Shown: positions 17,479 to 25,625 of the stretch, in pieces | Layout: each line of letters opens with the position of its first letter | Position numbering within the stretch: the first letter of the stretch is position 1 | DNA from: Rhodothermus marinus | GTDB taxonomy: Bacteria; Bacteroidota; Rhodothermia; Rhodothermales; Rhodothermaceae | DNA: 64,000 nucleotides | Direction of reading: 5' to 3' | NCBI RefSeq assembly: GCF_009936275.1 | Contig: NZ_AP019797.1 | Span: 3,145,890-3,209,889 of the forward strand | Notes under the pieces: model-generated | Seen by the model: the letters and a program-made list of their open reading frames with translations, nothing else | Databases searched by the model: none | Told to the model about the DNA's origin: nothing | Translations under genes and position numbers: made by a program

Positions 17479-18590
17479 CGGACCGTCCACTCCGGGTGCT
17501 GTTCGTGGTGCAGGGCGAAGGACGCGGTCACCTGACCCAGGCGCTGACGTTGCGTCGCTGGTTGACCGAGGCCGGCCACGAAGTGGCGGCCGTGCTGGTA
17601 GGACGAAGCCAGGAACGCCGGCTGCCCGCGTTCTTTCTGGAAAAAATCCAGGCGCCCGTCCACGAATTTGCCTCGCCCAACTTCGCCTTCGATCGACGCT
17701 TCCGGGGCATTCGGCCCGGCCGCACCCTTGTTCGCAACCTGCTGCACCTTCCGGAATTTCAGCGAAGCCTGCACCGACTGCACGAAGCCGTTCAGGACGT
17801 GGCGCCCGATCTCGTCGTCAATTTCTACGAAGTGCTGATCGGCCTGCTCTATCGCCGGGCAAAGCTTCAACCGCCGCTGGTCTGCATCGCCCACCAGTAT
17901 TTTTTCCTGCATCCGGACTATCCCTTTCCGCCGGGCTTCCCGCTACAGCGCCGGCTGGTCCGGCTGTTCACGCGGCTGACGGCCCCACCGGGTGCCCGCA
18001 AGCTGGCGCTGTCGTTCTACGAGGCACCCGATCTTCCCGAGCGCCGGCTCTTCGTCGTGCCGCCGCTGCTGCGCCCCGAACTCTTCGAACTGCCGCTGGA
18101 TCGGACCGAGAACTTCCTGCTGGTCTATCTGCTCAACCGGGGCTATGCCGACGATCTGATCCGCTGGCACACCCGCCATCCCGAAATCGGCCTGCACGTC
18201 TTCTGGGACAATACGGAGCGGCCCGACGGCTGGTCGCCCCATCCCGGACTGGTTTTCCACCACCTGAACGACCGACTCTTTCTGGAAAAAATGGCCCGCT
18301 GTCGCGGCGTGGTTACGACGGCCGGCTTCGAGACCGTGGCCGAGGCGCTCTACCTGGGCAAACCTGTGTTGATGGTGCCCGTCGAAGGCCACTTCGAGCA
18401 GCGCTGCAACGCACACGACGCCGAGCGCTTCGGCGCGGGCATCTGGAGTCCCCGCTTCGAACTGGACCGACTGCTGGCGTTTCTACCGCATTACCGGAGT
18501 CCTTTGGCCGCCTTTCGTCGCTGGGTGGCACAGGCCCCTATGAAAATTCTTCCCCACCTGACAGCCTCCACCCTGCGGCCGGTTGCGTAA
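17475..18590 (+). CDS. MurG/MGDG-synthase-like glycosyltransferase
   Basis: This is a 371-residue GT-B-fold protein. The N-terminal Rossmann half has the acceptor-loop motif VVQGEGRGHLTQAL (residues about 11-24), as in the MJ1255/TIGR00661 family and similar to the GxGGH loop of GT28 enzymes. The C-terminal half carries a donor-binding region (MARCRGVVTTAGFETVAEALYLGKPVLMVPVEGHFEQRCNA) typical of GT28/GT1-like transferases. Overlap with plcP (ATGA) implies coupled translation. By analogy with PlcP-Agt systems I infer that it glycosylates the diacylglycerol released by PlcP to give phosphorus-free glycolipids. The sugar donor is unknown, and a carotenoid or polysaccharide acceptor cannot be excluded. 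Confidence 0.8.
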   Translation: MTDRPLRVLFVVQGEGRGHLTQALTLRRWLTEAGHEVAAVLVGRSQERRLPAFFLEKIQAPVHEFASPNFAFDRRFRGIRPGRTLVRNLLHLPEFQRSLHRLHEAVQDVAPDLVVNFYEVLIGLLYRRAKLQPPLVCIAHQYFFLHPDYPFPPGFPLQRRLVRLFTRLTAPPGARKLALSFYEAPDLPERRLFVVPPLLRPELFELPLDRTENFLLVYLLNRGYADDLIRWHTRHPEIGLHVFWDNTERPDGWSPHPGLVFHHLNDRLFLEKMARCRGVVTTAGFETVAEALYLGKPVLMVPVEGHFEQRCNAHDAERFGAGIWSPRFELDRLLAFLPHYRSPLAAFRRWVAQAPMKILPHLTASTLRPVA

Positions 18591-18613
18591 GGCGGAGCCC
18601 GCCGGTATCTTTG
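18583..18613 (+). promoter_or_regulatory. Bacteroidota-type promoter for recJ
   Basis: TTG (18583-18585) is followed after 20 bases by TATCTTTG (18606-18613), an exact TAnnTTTG -7 box. It sits 35 bases before the recJ start, overlapping the end of the glycosyltransferase gene. Confidence 0.5.
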
Positions 18614-18647
18614 GCGTTGCGTACCTGCATCGAACGCAACGCACGCC

Positions 18648-20411
18648 ATGCGCAAGTACCGGTGGGTTCGCCGCCCCCTGCCCGATCCGAACGCCGTGGC
18701 CACGCTGATGGCGGCCGCACACTACCTGCCCGAGCCGCTGGCCCGCGTGCTGGTGGCGCGGGGCATTACGACGGTGGAAGCGGCACGTGCCTTTTTCCGG
18801 CCGGCGCTCGATCAGCTCCACGATCCTTTTCTGATGGCCGACATGGAAGCGGCCGCCCGGCGCCTGGCGCGTGCCATCGAAGACCGGGAGCAGGTGCTCG
18901 TCTATGGCGACTACGACGTGGACGGCACGACGGCCACGGCGCTCATGACCTCATTCCTGAAGGAGCGTGGCGTGCCCGTCCGTTACTTCGTTCCCGACCG
19001 CTTCCGGCACGGCTACGGCCTCACGCAAAAGGCGCTCGAAGAAGCGCTGGAAGCCGGCACCCGGCTGCTCATCGCCCTGGACTGCGGCATCACCGCCGCC
19101 GAAGAGGCGGCCTACGCCCGCGCGCGCGGCGTCGATCTGATCATCTGCGACCACCACACGGCCGGCGCCACATTGCCCGAGGCGGTGGCCGTGCTCGATC
19201 CCAAGCGCCCGGACTGTCCCTATCCCTTCCCCGAGCTTTCGGGCTGCGCGGTGGCCTTCAAGCTGGTGCAGGCTACGCTCCAGGTGCTGGGCGAGTCGCC
19301 CGAGGCGGCCTACCGGTACCTCGATCTGGTGGCGCTCTCGACGGCGGCCGACATCGTGCCGCTGACCGGCGAAAACCGCATCCTCATGGCCGAAGGGCTG
19401 CGCCATCTGCGCCGGAGCACGCGACCGGGCCTGCAGCAACTGGCCGCCCGCGCCCGTTATCCTCTGGAAACGCTCACCATGCACGGGATCGTGTTCGGGC
19501 TGGCCCCCCGCATCAATGCGGCCGGACGCCTGGGCGACGCCAACCGGGCCGTAGCGCTCCTGCTGACCGAAGACACCGCCACGGCCGACGCACTGGCCGC
19601 CGAGCTGGACGCGGCCAACCGCGAGCGCCAGCAACTCGACCGCCGGACGCTCGAAGAAGCCATCGCCCAGGCCGAACGCCAAATCACGGCCCGCGACGAC
19701 CGCCACGCGCTCGTGCTCTACCATCCCGACTGGCACCTGGGCGTCATCGGGATCGTGGCCAGCCGCATCGTCGAGCGCTTCTACCGTCCTACCATCCTGC
19801 TCTGTGCCGTCGATTCCATCCTCAAAGGCTCGGCCCGATCCATTGCCGGGATCAACATCTACGAGGCACTGCGCGACTGTGAGGACCTGCTGCTGCAGTT
19901 CGGCGGCCATACCTACGCGGCCGGTCTGGCGCTGGAAGAAGCCCGACTCGAAGCCTTCCGCGAGCGCTTCAACGAGGCGGTGGGCGCCCGGATGACGCCC
20001 GAGCTGCTCGTCCCCCGCCTGGAGATCGACGCACTGCTCGACCTGCACACGCTCGACGAGCGCTTCTGGCGTCTGCTCCAGCACTTCGGGCCGCACGGTC
20101 CCGAAAACGAAGAACCCCTGTTCATGGCCCGCGATCTGGAGGTGGTGGGCGAACCCCAACAGGTGGGCGACGACGGCAAGCATCTGAAGTTCTACGTGCG
20201 CCAGCGGGCCCATCCCGACGACCCTCCCTGCGAGGTGATCGGCTTCGGGCTGGGACGCCTGCTCCCGGCCGTGCAGCACAGCCGCCGCACCGGTCAACCG
20301 CTTGCCCTGGCTTTCACGCTTCAGGAAAACACCTGGCAGGGGCAGACCCGCATCCAGCTCCGGCTGCGCGACCTGAAGTTGCAGCGTGTCGAGACTCCCG
20401 TCGGCCAATAA
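18648..20411 (+). CDS. recJ: Single-stranded-DNA-specific exonuclease RecJ
   Basis: This is a 587-residue 5'-3' ssDNA exonuclease of recombination and mismatch/base-excision repair. The DHH superfamily motifs are visible: GDYDVDGTTAT (Asp88, Asp90, Asp92), ALDCG and CDHH (168-170). The DHHA1 motif with GIVASRIVERFYRP and GSARSI follows, then the OB-fold-containing C-terminal region and a helical tail. The length fits the family. It has its own -33/-7 style promoter. A palindromic operator and the feo operon follow. Confidence 0.96.
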   Translation: MRKYRWVRRPLPDPNAVATLMAAAHYLPEPLARVLVARGITTVEAARAFFRPALDQLHDPFLMADMEAAARRLARAIEDREQVLVYGDYDVDGTTATALMTSFLKERGVPVRYFVPDRFRHGYGLTQKALEEALEAGTRLLIALDCGITAAEEAAYARARGVDLIICDHHTAGATLPEAVAVLDPKRPDCPYPFPELSGCAVAFKLVQATLQVLGESPEAAYRYLDLVALSTAADIVPLTGENRILMAEGLRHLRRSTRPGLQQLAARARYPLETLTMHGIVFGLAPRINAAGRLGDANRAVALLLTEDTATADALAAELDAANRERQQLDRRTLEEAIAQAERQITARDDRHALVLYHPDWHLGVIGIVASRIVERFYRPTILLCAVDSILKGSARSIAGINIYEALRDCEDLLLQFGGHTYAAGLALEEARLEAFRERFNEAVGARMTPELLVPRLEIDALLDLHTLDERFWRLLQHFGPHGPENEEPLFMARDLEVVGEPQQVGDDGKHLKFYVRQRAHPDDPPCEVIGFGLGRLLPAVQHSRRTGQPLALAFTLQENTWQGQTRIQLRLRDLKLQRVETPVGQ

Positions 20412-20447
20412 AATTTCTTGAAGAGGAAACCCCGCGGGCGTCGGGCG

Positions 20448-20476
20448 TTGCATTTCTGCGCGCGGACATTTAGACT
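20448..20476 (+). promoter_or_regulatory. feo promoter
   Basis: TTGCAT (20448-20453), a 17-base spacer and TAGACT (20471-20476). The -10 lies inside the operator palindrome described next. A strong Shine-Dalgarno (GGAGG, 20501-20505) precedes feoA. Confidence 0.5.
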
Positions 20477-20484
20477 ATGTCTAA
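20470..20484. promoter_or_regulatory. Palindromic operator TTAGAC-TAT-GTCTAA
   Basis: A perfect 6-3-6 inverted repeat overlaps the -10 of the feo promoter, 31 bases before feoA. The TTAG...CTAA form resembles DtxR/IdeR/MntR-type sites more than a Fur box, so an iron- or manganese-loaded DtxR-family repressor is the likely binder. No such regulator gene is in the window. Confidence 0.6.
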
Positions 20485-20514
20485 GCTAAAGCCAACGGCC
20501 GGAGGTAGGAAGCC

Positions 20515-20745
20515 ATGCGGAGTGATGCGGCCCCGCTGACCTGTTTCCAGAAAGGGCAATACGTGCAGATCGAGTGGCTGGCCCTCGACGAGGAGCAGGC
20601 GCAACGGCTGCGTGAGCTGGGCGTGCGTGAGGGCTGTCGGGCCTGCGTGATGCTCAACGCCGACAAGTGCATCCTGGGTGTGGGGGCCTGTCGGCTGGCG
20701 CTGCAACGCGAAGTGGCCATGCGGCTGTTTGCCGTGCCCGCCTGA
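20515..20745 (+). CDS. feoA: FeoA-domain protein (first copy)
   Basis: This is a 76-residue SH3-like FeoA domain protein: hydrophobic strands around QIEWLALDEEQAQRLRELGVREG and a C-terminal LALQREVAMRLFAV strand. FeoA proteins are cytosolic partners of the FeoB ferrous-iron permease. Two cysteines (CRACVML and DKCILG) and an N-terminal Cys are unusual but not diagnostic. It is the first gene of the operon, with a strong GGAGG ribosome-binding site and a palindromic operator upstream. The 3-base gap to the second feoA copy implies co-translation. Confidence 0.85.
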   Translation: MRSDAAPLTCFQKGQYVQIEWLALDEEQAQRLRELGVREGCRACVMLNADKCILGVGACRLALQREVAMRLFAVPA

Positions 20746-20748
20746 GCG

Positions 20749-20973
20749 ATGACGACGCTGCGTGATCTCCGGCCGGGCGAGCGGGGCCGCGTGACAGGCT
20801 ACGTCAGCGACCAGCTCCCGCCGCGCATCTTCGAAATGGGCCTGCTGCCCGGCACCGAGGTCGAACTGGTCCGGCTGGCTCCCCTGGGCGACCCCATCGA
20901 CCTGAAAGTCCGTGGTTTCCATCTCTCCATTCGAAAGCACGAAGCCGAGTTGATTCTGGTGGAGCGGTTATGA
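20749..20973 (+). CDS. feoA: FeoA-domain protein (second copy)
   Basis: This 74-residue FeoA protein has the canonical pattern: LRDLRPGERGRVTGYV, MGLLPGTEVELVRLAPLGDP, and a terminal strand LRKHEAELILVE-like (SIRKHEAELILV). It is closer to typical FeoA than the first copy. It overlaps feoB by 4 bases (ATGA). Two tandem feoA genes before feoB are seen in several phyla; the two domains probably bind FeoB together or have split roles. Confidence 0.92.
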   Translation: MTTLRDLRPGERGRVTGYVSDQLPPRIFEMGLLPGTEVELVRLAPLGDPIDLKVRGFHLSIRKHEAELILVERL

Positions 20974-23231
20974 GCGGAAGCTGTCACGAACCGGCCGTTG
21001 CCGTCGAAGCGCCCCGGGCGCCGACCATTGCCCATCGCATTGCACTGGCCGGCAATCCGAACGTGGGGAAAACCACGCTCTTCAACCTGCTGACCGGATT
21101 GCGCCAGAAGGTGGCCAACTATCCGGGCGTGACGGTCGAACGCAAAAGCGGCCGGCTGGTCGGGCACGAAAGCGTCGAAGTCGTCGATCTACCCGGCACC
21201 TACAGCCTGAACCCCCGCTCCATCGACGAACGCGTCGCCTACGAGGTGCTGGTCGGGCGCATGCGGGACGAGCCCGCGCCCGACGTGGTCGTGTGTGTGG
21301 TGGATGCCACGAACCTGGAGCGCAACCTCTACCTGGTTTCCCAGATCATGGATCTGGGCCTGCCCGTCGTGGTGGCGCTCAACATGATGGACGCGCTGGC
21401 CGAAAACGGCCTGGAGCTGGACGTCGAGGGGCTGGCGCGGCGGCTGGGCGTACCGGTGGTGCCCATGGTGGCCCGCAAAGGCCAGGGCATCGATCGCCTG
21501 AAGGAACTCCTGCTGCGTGGCGTGCCGCCGCCCCCGGCCGAGCGACGCTGGACGCTCATGCCGGCCGTGGCCTCCGTCGTGGAAGAGCTGGCGCAGCGGC
21601 TGGGCGAGGAGGCCCCGGACGTGCCCGAGCGGCAACGGTTCTTCGAGGCGCTCAGCGCCCTGACCAGCGATACGCTGCTCGAGGCCTGGAAGCAGCGCGC
21701 GCCGCGCTTCTACGAGGCCGTGCGGGAAGCCCGCCGGGACCTGGAGGCCCGCAAGGTGCCCTACCGTCAGGCCGAAATGATCGGCCGCTACGGCTGGCTG
21801 AGTCCGCTCGTGGCCGAGGTGCTGCGCAAGCGTCCGGATGCCCGGGAGCGTACGCTTTCGGACCGCATCGACGCCGTGCTCACGCACCGCGTGGCCGGGC
21901 CGCTCATCTTCTTCGTGCTGCTGCTGCTCATCTTCCAGGCCATCTTTTCCTGGGCCGTGCCGTTCATGGACGCCATCGAGGCAGCCGTGGCCTGGACCGG
22001 CGAGCAGGTGCGTACCGTCATGCCCGACGGCTTCCTGGAAGACCTGATCGTCGACGGCGCCATCACGGGCGTGGGCAACGTGCTCGTCTTCCTGCCCCAG
22101 ATCCTGCTGCTGTTCTTCTTCCTGGGGATCATGGAAGACACCGGCTACATGGCCCGCACGGCGTTCATCATGGACCGCCTCATGCGCAGGCTGGGACTGA
22201 GCGGCGCCTCGGTGGTGCCCCTGCTGAGCGGCTATGCGTGCGCCGTGCCCGCCATCATGGCCGCGCGCACGCTCGACAACGAGCGCGACCGGATCATCAC
22301 GATCATGGTCACCCCCCTGATGAGCTGCTCGGCCCGCCTGCCCGTCTACACGCTGTTCATCGCGGCTTTCATTCCGAACATCCCGATCCTGGGCCCGCTC
22401 AATGCCCAGGGGCTGGCCATGTTCAGCCTCTACCTGCTGGGCACGGCCATGGCCTTCGCGGCGGCCTGGGTGCTCAAGACGTTCGTCTTCAAGGGCGAGA
22501 GCGCCTACTTCGTCATGGAGCTGCCGCCCTACCGGGCGCCCCAGTTCAAGCAGATCGTCTATCGAATGATCGACCGCGCCAAGGCGTTCGTCACGCGGGC
22601 CGGGAAAATCATCTTCGGACTGAGCATTGTGATCTGGTTTCTGGCGAGCTTTCCGCGGGCCGAGCTGGATCCGGAGCTGGCGGCCGAGCGCCAGGCGCTG
22701 GAAGCCTGGTACGCGCACGCCCGCGATAGCCTCGAAGCCATCGGCGCCCCGGACTCGGCGTTCGAGGAGCTGGAAGCGGCCTATGAGGAGCGCCTGGCAC
22801 CCATCGCCGATGCCGAAGCCGCCCGCCAGATCAGCCAGAGCTTCATCGGGCGCCTGGGCCATGCGCTGGAGCCGCTCATGCGGCCGCTGGGCTTCGACTG
22901 GAAGATCACGGCCGGCATCATCTCTTCCTTCCCGGCCCGCGAGGTGATCGTGGGCACCATGGCCACCATCTACGGCGTGGCGCATGCCGGTGAGGACGAA
23001 GTCATCCTGCGTCAGGCGCTGCGGGCCGACCCGGCCTTTTCGCCGCTGGTGGCCGTCAGCCTGATGGTCTTCTACGTGTTCGCCCTCCAGTGCATGAGCA
23101 CGCTGGCCGTGGCACGGCGCGAGCTGGGCACCTGGAAATGGCCGGCCGTCATGTGGCTGTACATGTTCGCGCTGGCCTACCTGTTCTCGCTGCTCGTCTA
23201 CCAGGGCGGCCGCCTGCTGGGGCTGGGCTGA
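20970..23231 (+). CDS. feoB: Ferrous iron transporter FeoB
   Basis: This is a 753-residue inner-membrane Fe(II) permease. The N-terminal G domain has G1 GNPNVGKTT (residues 28-36), a switch I region ANYPGVTVE, G3 DLPGTYSL and G4 NMMD. A helical GDI-like spacer follows, then a membrane domain with two Gate repeats (FLPQILLLFFFLGIMEDTGYMAR and a second with IISSFPAREVIVGTMA). The FeoB cysteine gate is seen as SGYACAVPAIMAART and PLMSCSARLPVY. It is co-transcribed with the two feoA genes and presumably repressed by metal through the upstream palindrome. Confidence 0.97.
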   Translation: MSGSCHEPAVAVEAPRAPTIAHRIALAGNPNVGKTTLFNLLTGLRQKVANYPGVTVERKSGRLVGHESVEVVDLPGTYSLNPRSIDERVAYEVLVGRMRDEPAPDVVVCVVDATNLERNLYLVSQIMDLGLPVVVALNMMDALAENGLELDVEGLARRLGVPVVPMVARKGQGIDRLKELLLRGVPPPPAERRWTLMPAVASVVEELAQRLGEEAPDVPERQRFFEALSALTSDTLLEAWKQRAPRFYEAVREARRDLEARKVPYRQAEMIGRYGWLSPLVAEVLRKRPDARERTLSDRIDAVLTHRVAGPLIFFVLLLLIFQAIFSWAVPFMDAIEAAVAWTGEQVRTVMPDGFLEDLIVDGAITGVGNVLVFLPQILLLFFFLGIMEDTGYMARTAFIMDRLMRRLGLSGASVVPLLSGYACAVPAIMAARTLDNERDRIITIMVTPLMSCSARLPVYTLFIAAFIPNIPILGPLNAQGLAMFSLYLLGTAMAFAAAWVLKTFVFKGESAYFVMELPPYRAPQFKQIVYRMIDRAKAFVTRAGKIIFGLSIVIWFLASFPRAELDPELAAERQALEAWYAHARDSLEAIGAPDSAFEELEAAYEERLAPIADAEAARQISQSFIGRLGHALEPLMRPLGFDWKITAGIISSFPAREVIVGTMATIYGVAHAGEDEVILRQALRADPAFSPLVAVSLMVFYVFALQCMSTLAVARRELGTWKWPAVMWLYMFALAYLFSLLVYQGGRLLGLG

Positions 23232-23324
23232 GCCTTCCACGAATTCCCGGCGGAATCGCCCATCGCTGACGTCGGGTTTGTATCTTTTTCCGCGTCTGCT
23301 CAAGGATTCAGCCCTCGACCACCC

Positions 23325-25625
23325 ATGCGTACCGCGATGCGTCGCGCCGGATGGATTGCGCTGTTTGCTCTGGTGCTGGTATGGAACGCCGTCGCCCAGG
23401 ACGGCAACGAGCCGATCACGGTCACCGACCTGCTGCGCATTCGCCAGCTTGAAAGTCCGACGGTCTCGCCCGACGGCCGCTGGCTCGCCTACATCGTGCG
23501 CCAGATCGATACCGTCGAAACCGAACCCGATGTGCGCTACGCCTACCGCACGCATCTGTACCTGGTACCCACCGACGGGAGTACCCCGCCCCGCGCCTAC
23601 ACGCACGGCGACCGGACGGCCAGCCAGCCCGCCTGGCATCCGGAAAGCGATCGGATCGCCTTCGTGCGGCCGGTCGGCGGCAAGCCCCAGCTCTTCGTGA
23701 TTTCCCTCTTTGGCGGCGAGGCCGAGCAGCTCACCGACTTCCGCTACGGCGCGAGCCGGCCCCGCTGGAGTCCGGACGGCTCGCTGCTGCTCTTTACCGC
23801 CACGCTCTCCGAAAAGGACGTGCGCCGCGCCGAGGGCACGCCGCCCTGGCCCGATGAACGACCGGCTCGCACGGCGGCCGACACGGCCGGCGCCCGCCCG
23901 AACCCCAACGGCTCCCTCGCCGAAATCCGCGCCTGGCTGGCCCGCAACGAAGCCGACGGCAACCCGCGCGTCTTCCACCGGCTCGACTTTCAGGGCGAGC
24001 AGTCGCTGCAGCCGCACCTGCGCTTTCAGCACCTGTACGTCGTCGAACCCCGTCCCGGCGCGACGCCCCGGGCGCTGACCCGCGGCTTCTTCTCGTTCTC
24101 CGGTGCCGAATGGCTGCCGCACGGCCGCCAGATCGTAGCCGCTGCGCTGCTCGACTCCACCCGTCACCCGGACCGCGCCCGCGGCAGCGACCTCTATCTG
24201 ATCGACGTCGATACCAGCCGCATCAACCTGCTGCTTCATATCGACGGCTACGCGCTCTTTGCGCCCACACCGTCGCCCGACGGCCAGTGGATCGCCTTTC
24301 TGGCCTCGCCGCTGGCCGACTCGGGCTACGCCCAGACCGAAATCGGTCTGTTCCGAATCGATGGGCGCCGCCCACCCGAGCTGCTCACGCTGCACTTCGA
24401 CCGCTCGGCGGGCAACCTGAAATGGGCACCCGACATGCGCTACCTGTACTTCGTAGCGCCCTCGAACGGCGGCTTCCCACTCTATCGCATTTCGTTTTTC
24501 GACCTGCACCCGCCACGTCCTGCCGAAGCAACGATGCCGGACACCACCACCTCACGTGCCCGCTTCAGCGCCGACGAAGTGGTACGCCTGAAGCCGAAAA
24601 TCGAGCGCCTGCTCGACTACGACCGCGGCGTGCGCGACTACGACCTGAGCGAGGCTACCGTCTACTACGTGCTCACCGAGCCGACGAATCCGTACGAACT
24701 CTACGCGTCCGACCTGGCCTTCAAGCGTCCCCGTCGTCTTACCGAGCACAACGCTTCGTGGCTGCGTACGAAGCGCCTGAGCCGGCCCGAGTCGTTCACG
24801 CTCAAGCGCGACACGCTGGAGATCCAGTACTGGGTGATGAAGCCGGCCTTCTTCGAGAAGGGCCGGCGCTACCCCATGCTGCTGGAAATCCATGGCGGGC
24901 CGGCGGCCATGTGGGGTCCGGGCGAGGCCACCATGTGGCACGAATTCCAGTTCTTTGCGAGCAAGGGCTTTGCCGTCGTGTTCTCGAACCCGCGCGGCTC
25001 GGGTGGCTACGGCCGCGCCTTCCGTCGGGCCAACTACCAGGACTGGGGCGACGGGCCGGCCGGCGACGTACTGGCCGTGGCGAGCGCGGCGGCCCGGCTT
25101 CCGTGGATCGACCCGGAGCGCCAGGTGGTGACCGGCGGCTCCTATGCGGGCTACCTGACGGCCTGGATCGTGGCGCACGACCATCGCTTCAGGGCGGCCG
25201 TGGCCCAGCGCGGCGTCTACGACCTGCAGACCTTCCTGGGCGAAGGGAACGCCTGGCGACTGGTGCCCTGGCACTTCGGCGGCTACCCGTGGGATCAGGA
25301 AACACCCGCCCTGCTGCACGGCGACACGGTCTCGGTGCGCGACGTGATCCTGTACAACTCGCCGATCACCTGGGTGCACCGGATCCGCACGCCGCTGCTG
25401 ATCATGCACAGCGACCGCGACCTGCGCACCGGCGTCATCCAGAGTGAAATGCTCTACAAAAGCCTGAAAATTCTGGGCCGGCCCGTCGAGTACGTGCGCT
25501 ATCCGGACGAAGGGCACGAGCTGTCGCGCTCGGGCGACCCGAAGCGCCGCATGGACCGCATCCTGCGCATCTACGAGTTTTTCATGCGCTATCTGCCGGC
25601 CGAAACGCCCCCGACTTCGGAATGA
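23325..25625 (+). CDS. Secreted S9-family prolyl oligopeptidase-like peptidase
   Basis: This is a 766-residue serine peptidase with an N-terminal signal peptide (about 1-25, ending VAQDG), so it is probably periplasmic. A beta-propeller region of WD40/PD40-like repeats (SPTVSPDGRWLAYI, SRPRWSPDGSLLLF, TPSPDGQWIAFL) precedes the alpha/beta hydrolase domain. The catalytic triad can be assigned: Ser606 in GGSYAGY, Asp699 in HSDRDLR and His731 in DEGHE. The acylaminoacyl-peptidase/DPP-like type is favoured. It is followed by a CPBP-type protein with a 4-base ATGA overlap, so the two are probably co-expressed. Confidence 0.93.
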   Translation: MRTAMRRAGWIALFALVLVWNAVAQDGNEPITVTDLLRIRQLESPTVSPDGRWLAYIVRQIDTVETEPDVRYAYRTHLYLVPTDGSTPPRAYTHGDRTASQPAWHPESDRIAFVRPVGGKPQLFVISLFGGEAEQLTDFRYGASRPRWSPDGSLLLFTATLSEKDVRRAEGTPPWPDERPARTAADTAGARPNPNGSLAEIRAWLARNEADGNPRVFHRLDFQGEQSLQPHLRFQHLYVVEPRPGATPRALTRGFFSFSGAEWLPHGRQIVAAALLDSTRHPDRARGSDLYLIDVDTSRINLLLHIDGYALFAPTPSPDGQWIAFLASPLADSGYAQTEIGLFRIDGRRPPELLTLHFDRSAGNLKWAPDMRYLYFVAPSNGGFPLYRISFFDLHPPRPAEATMPDTTTSRARFSADEVVRLKPKIERLLDYDRGVRDYDLSEATVYYVLTEPTNPYELYASDLAFKRPRRLTEHNASWLRTKRLSRPESFTLKRDTLEIQYWVMKPAFFEKGRRYPMLLEIHGGPAAMWGPGEATMWHEFQFFASKGFAVVFSNPRGSGGYGRAFRRANYQDWGDGPAGDVLAVASAAARLPWIDPERQVVTGGSYAGYLTAWIVAHDHRFRAAVAQRGVYDLQTFLGEGNAWRLVPWHFGGYPWDQETPALLHGDTVSVRDVILYNSPITWVHRIRTPLLIMHSDRDLRTGVIQSEMLYKSLKILGRPVEYVRYPDEGHELSRSGDPKRRMDRILRIYEFFMRYLPAETPPTSE

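Noticed and set aside
21189-24509. 1106-codon open frame on the minus strand opposite feoB and the S9 peptidase
   Set aside because: It is a GC-rich antisense shadow: low-complexity His/Gln/Arg/Gly protein, no domains, and two well-supported genes on the plus strand.
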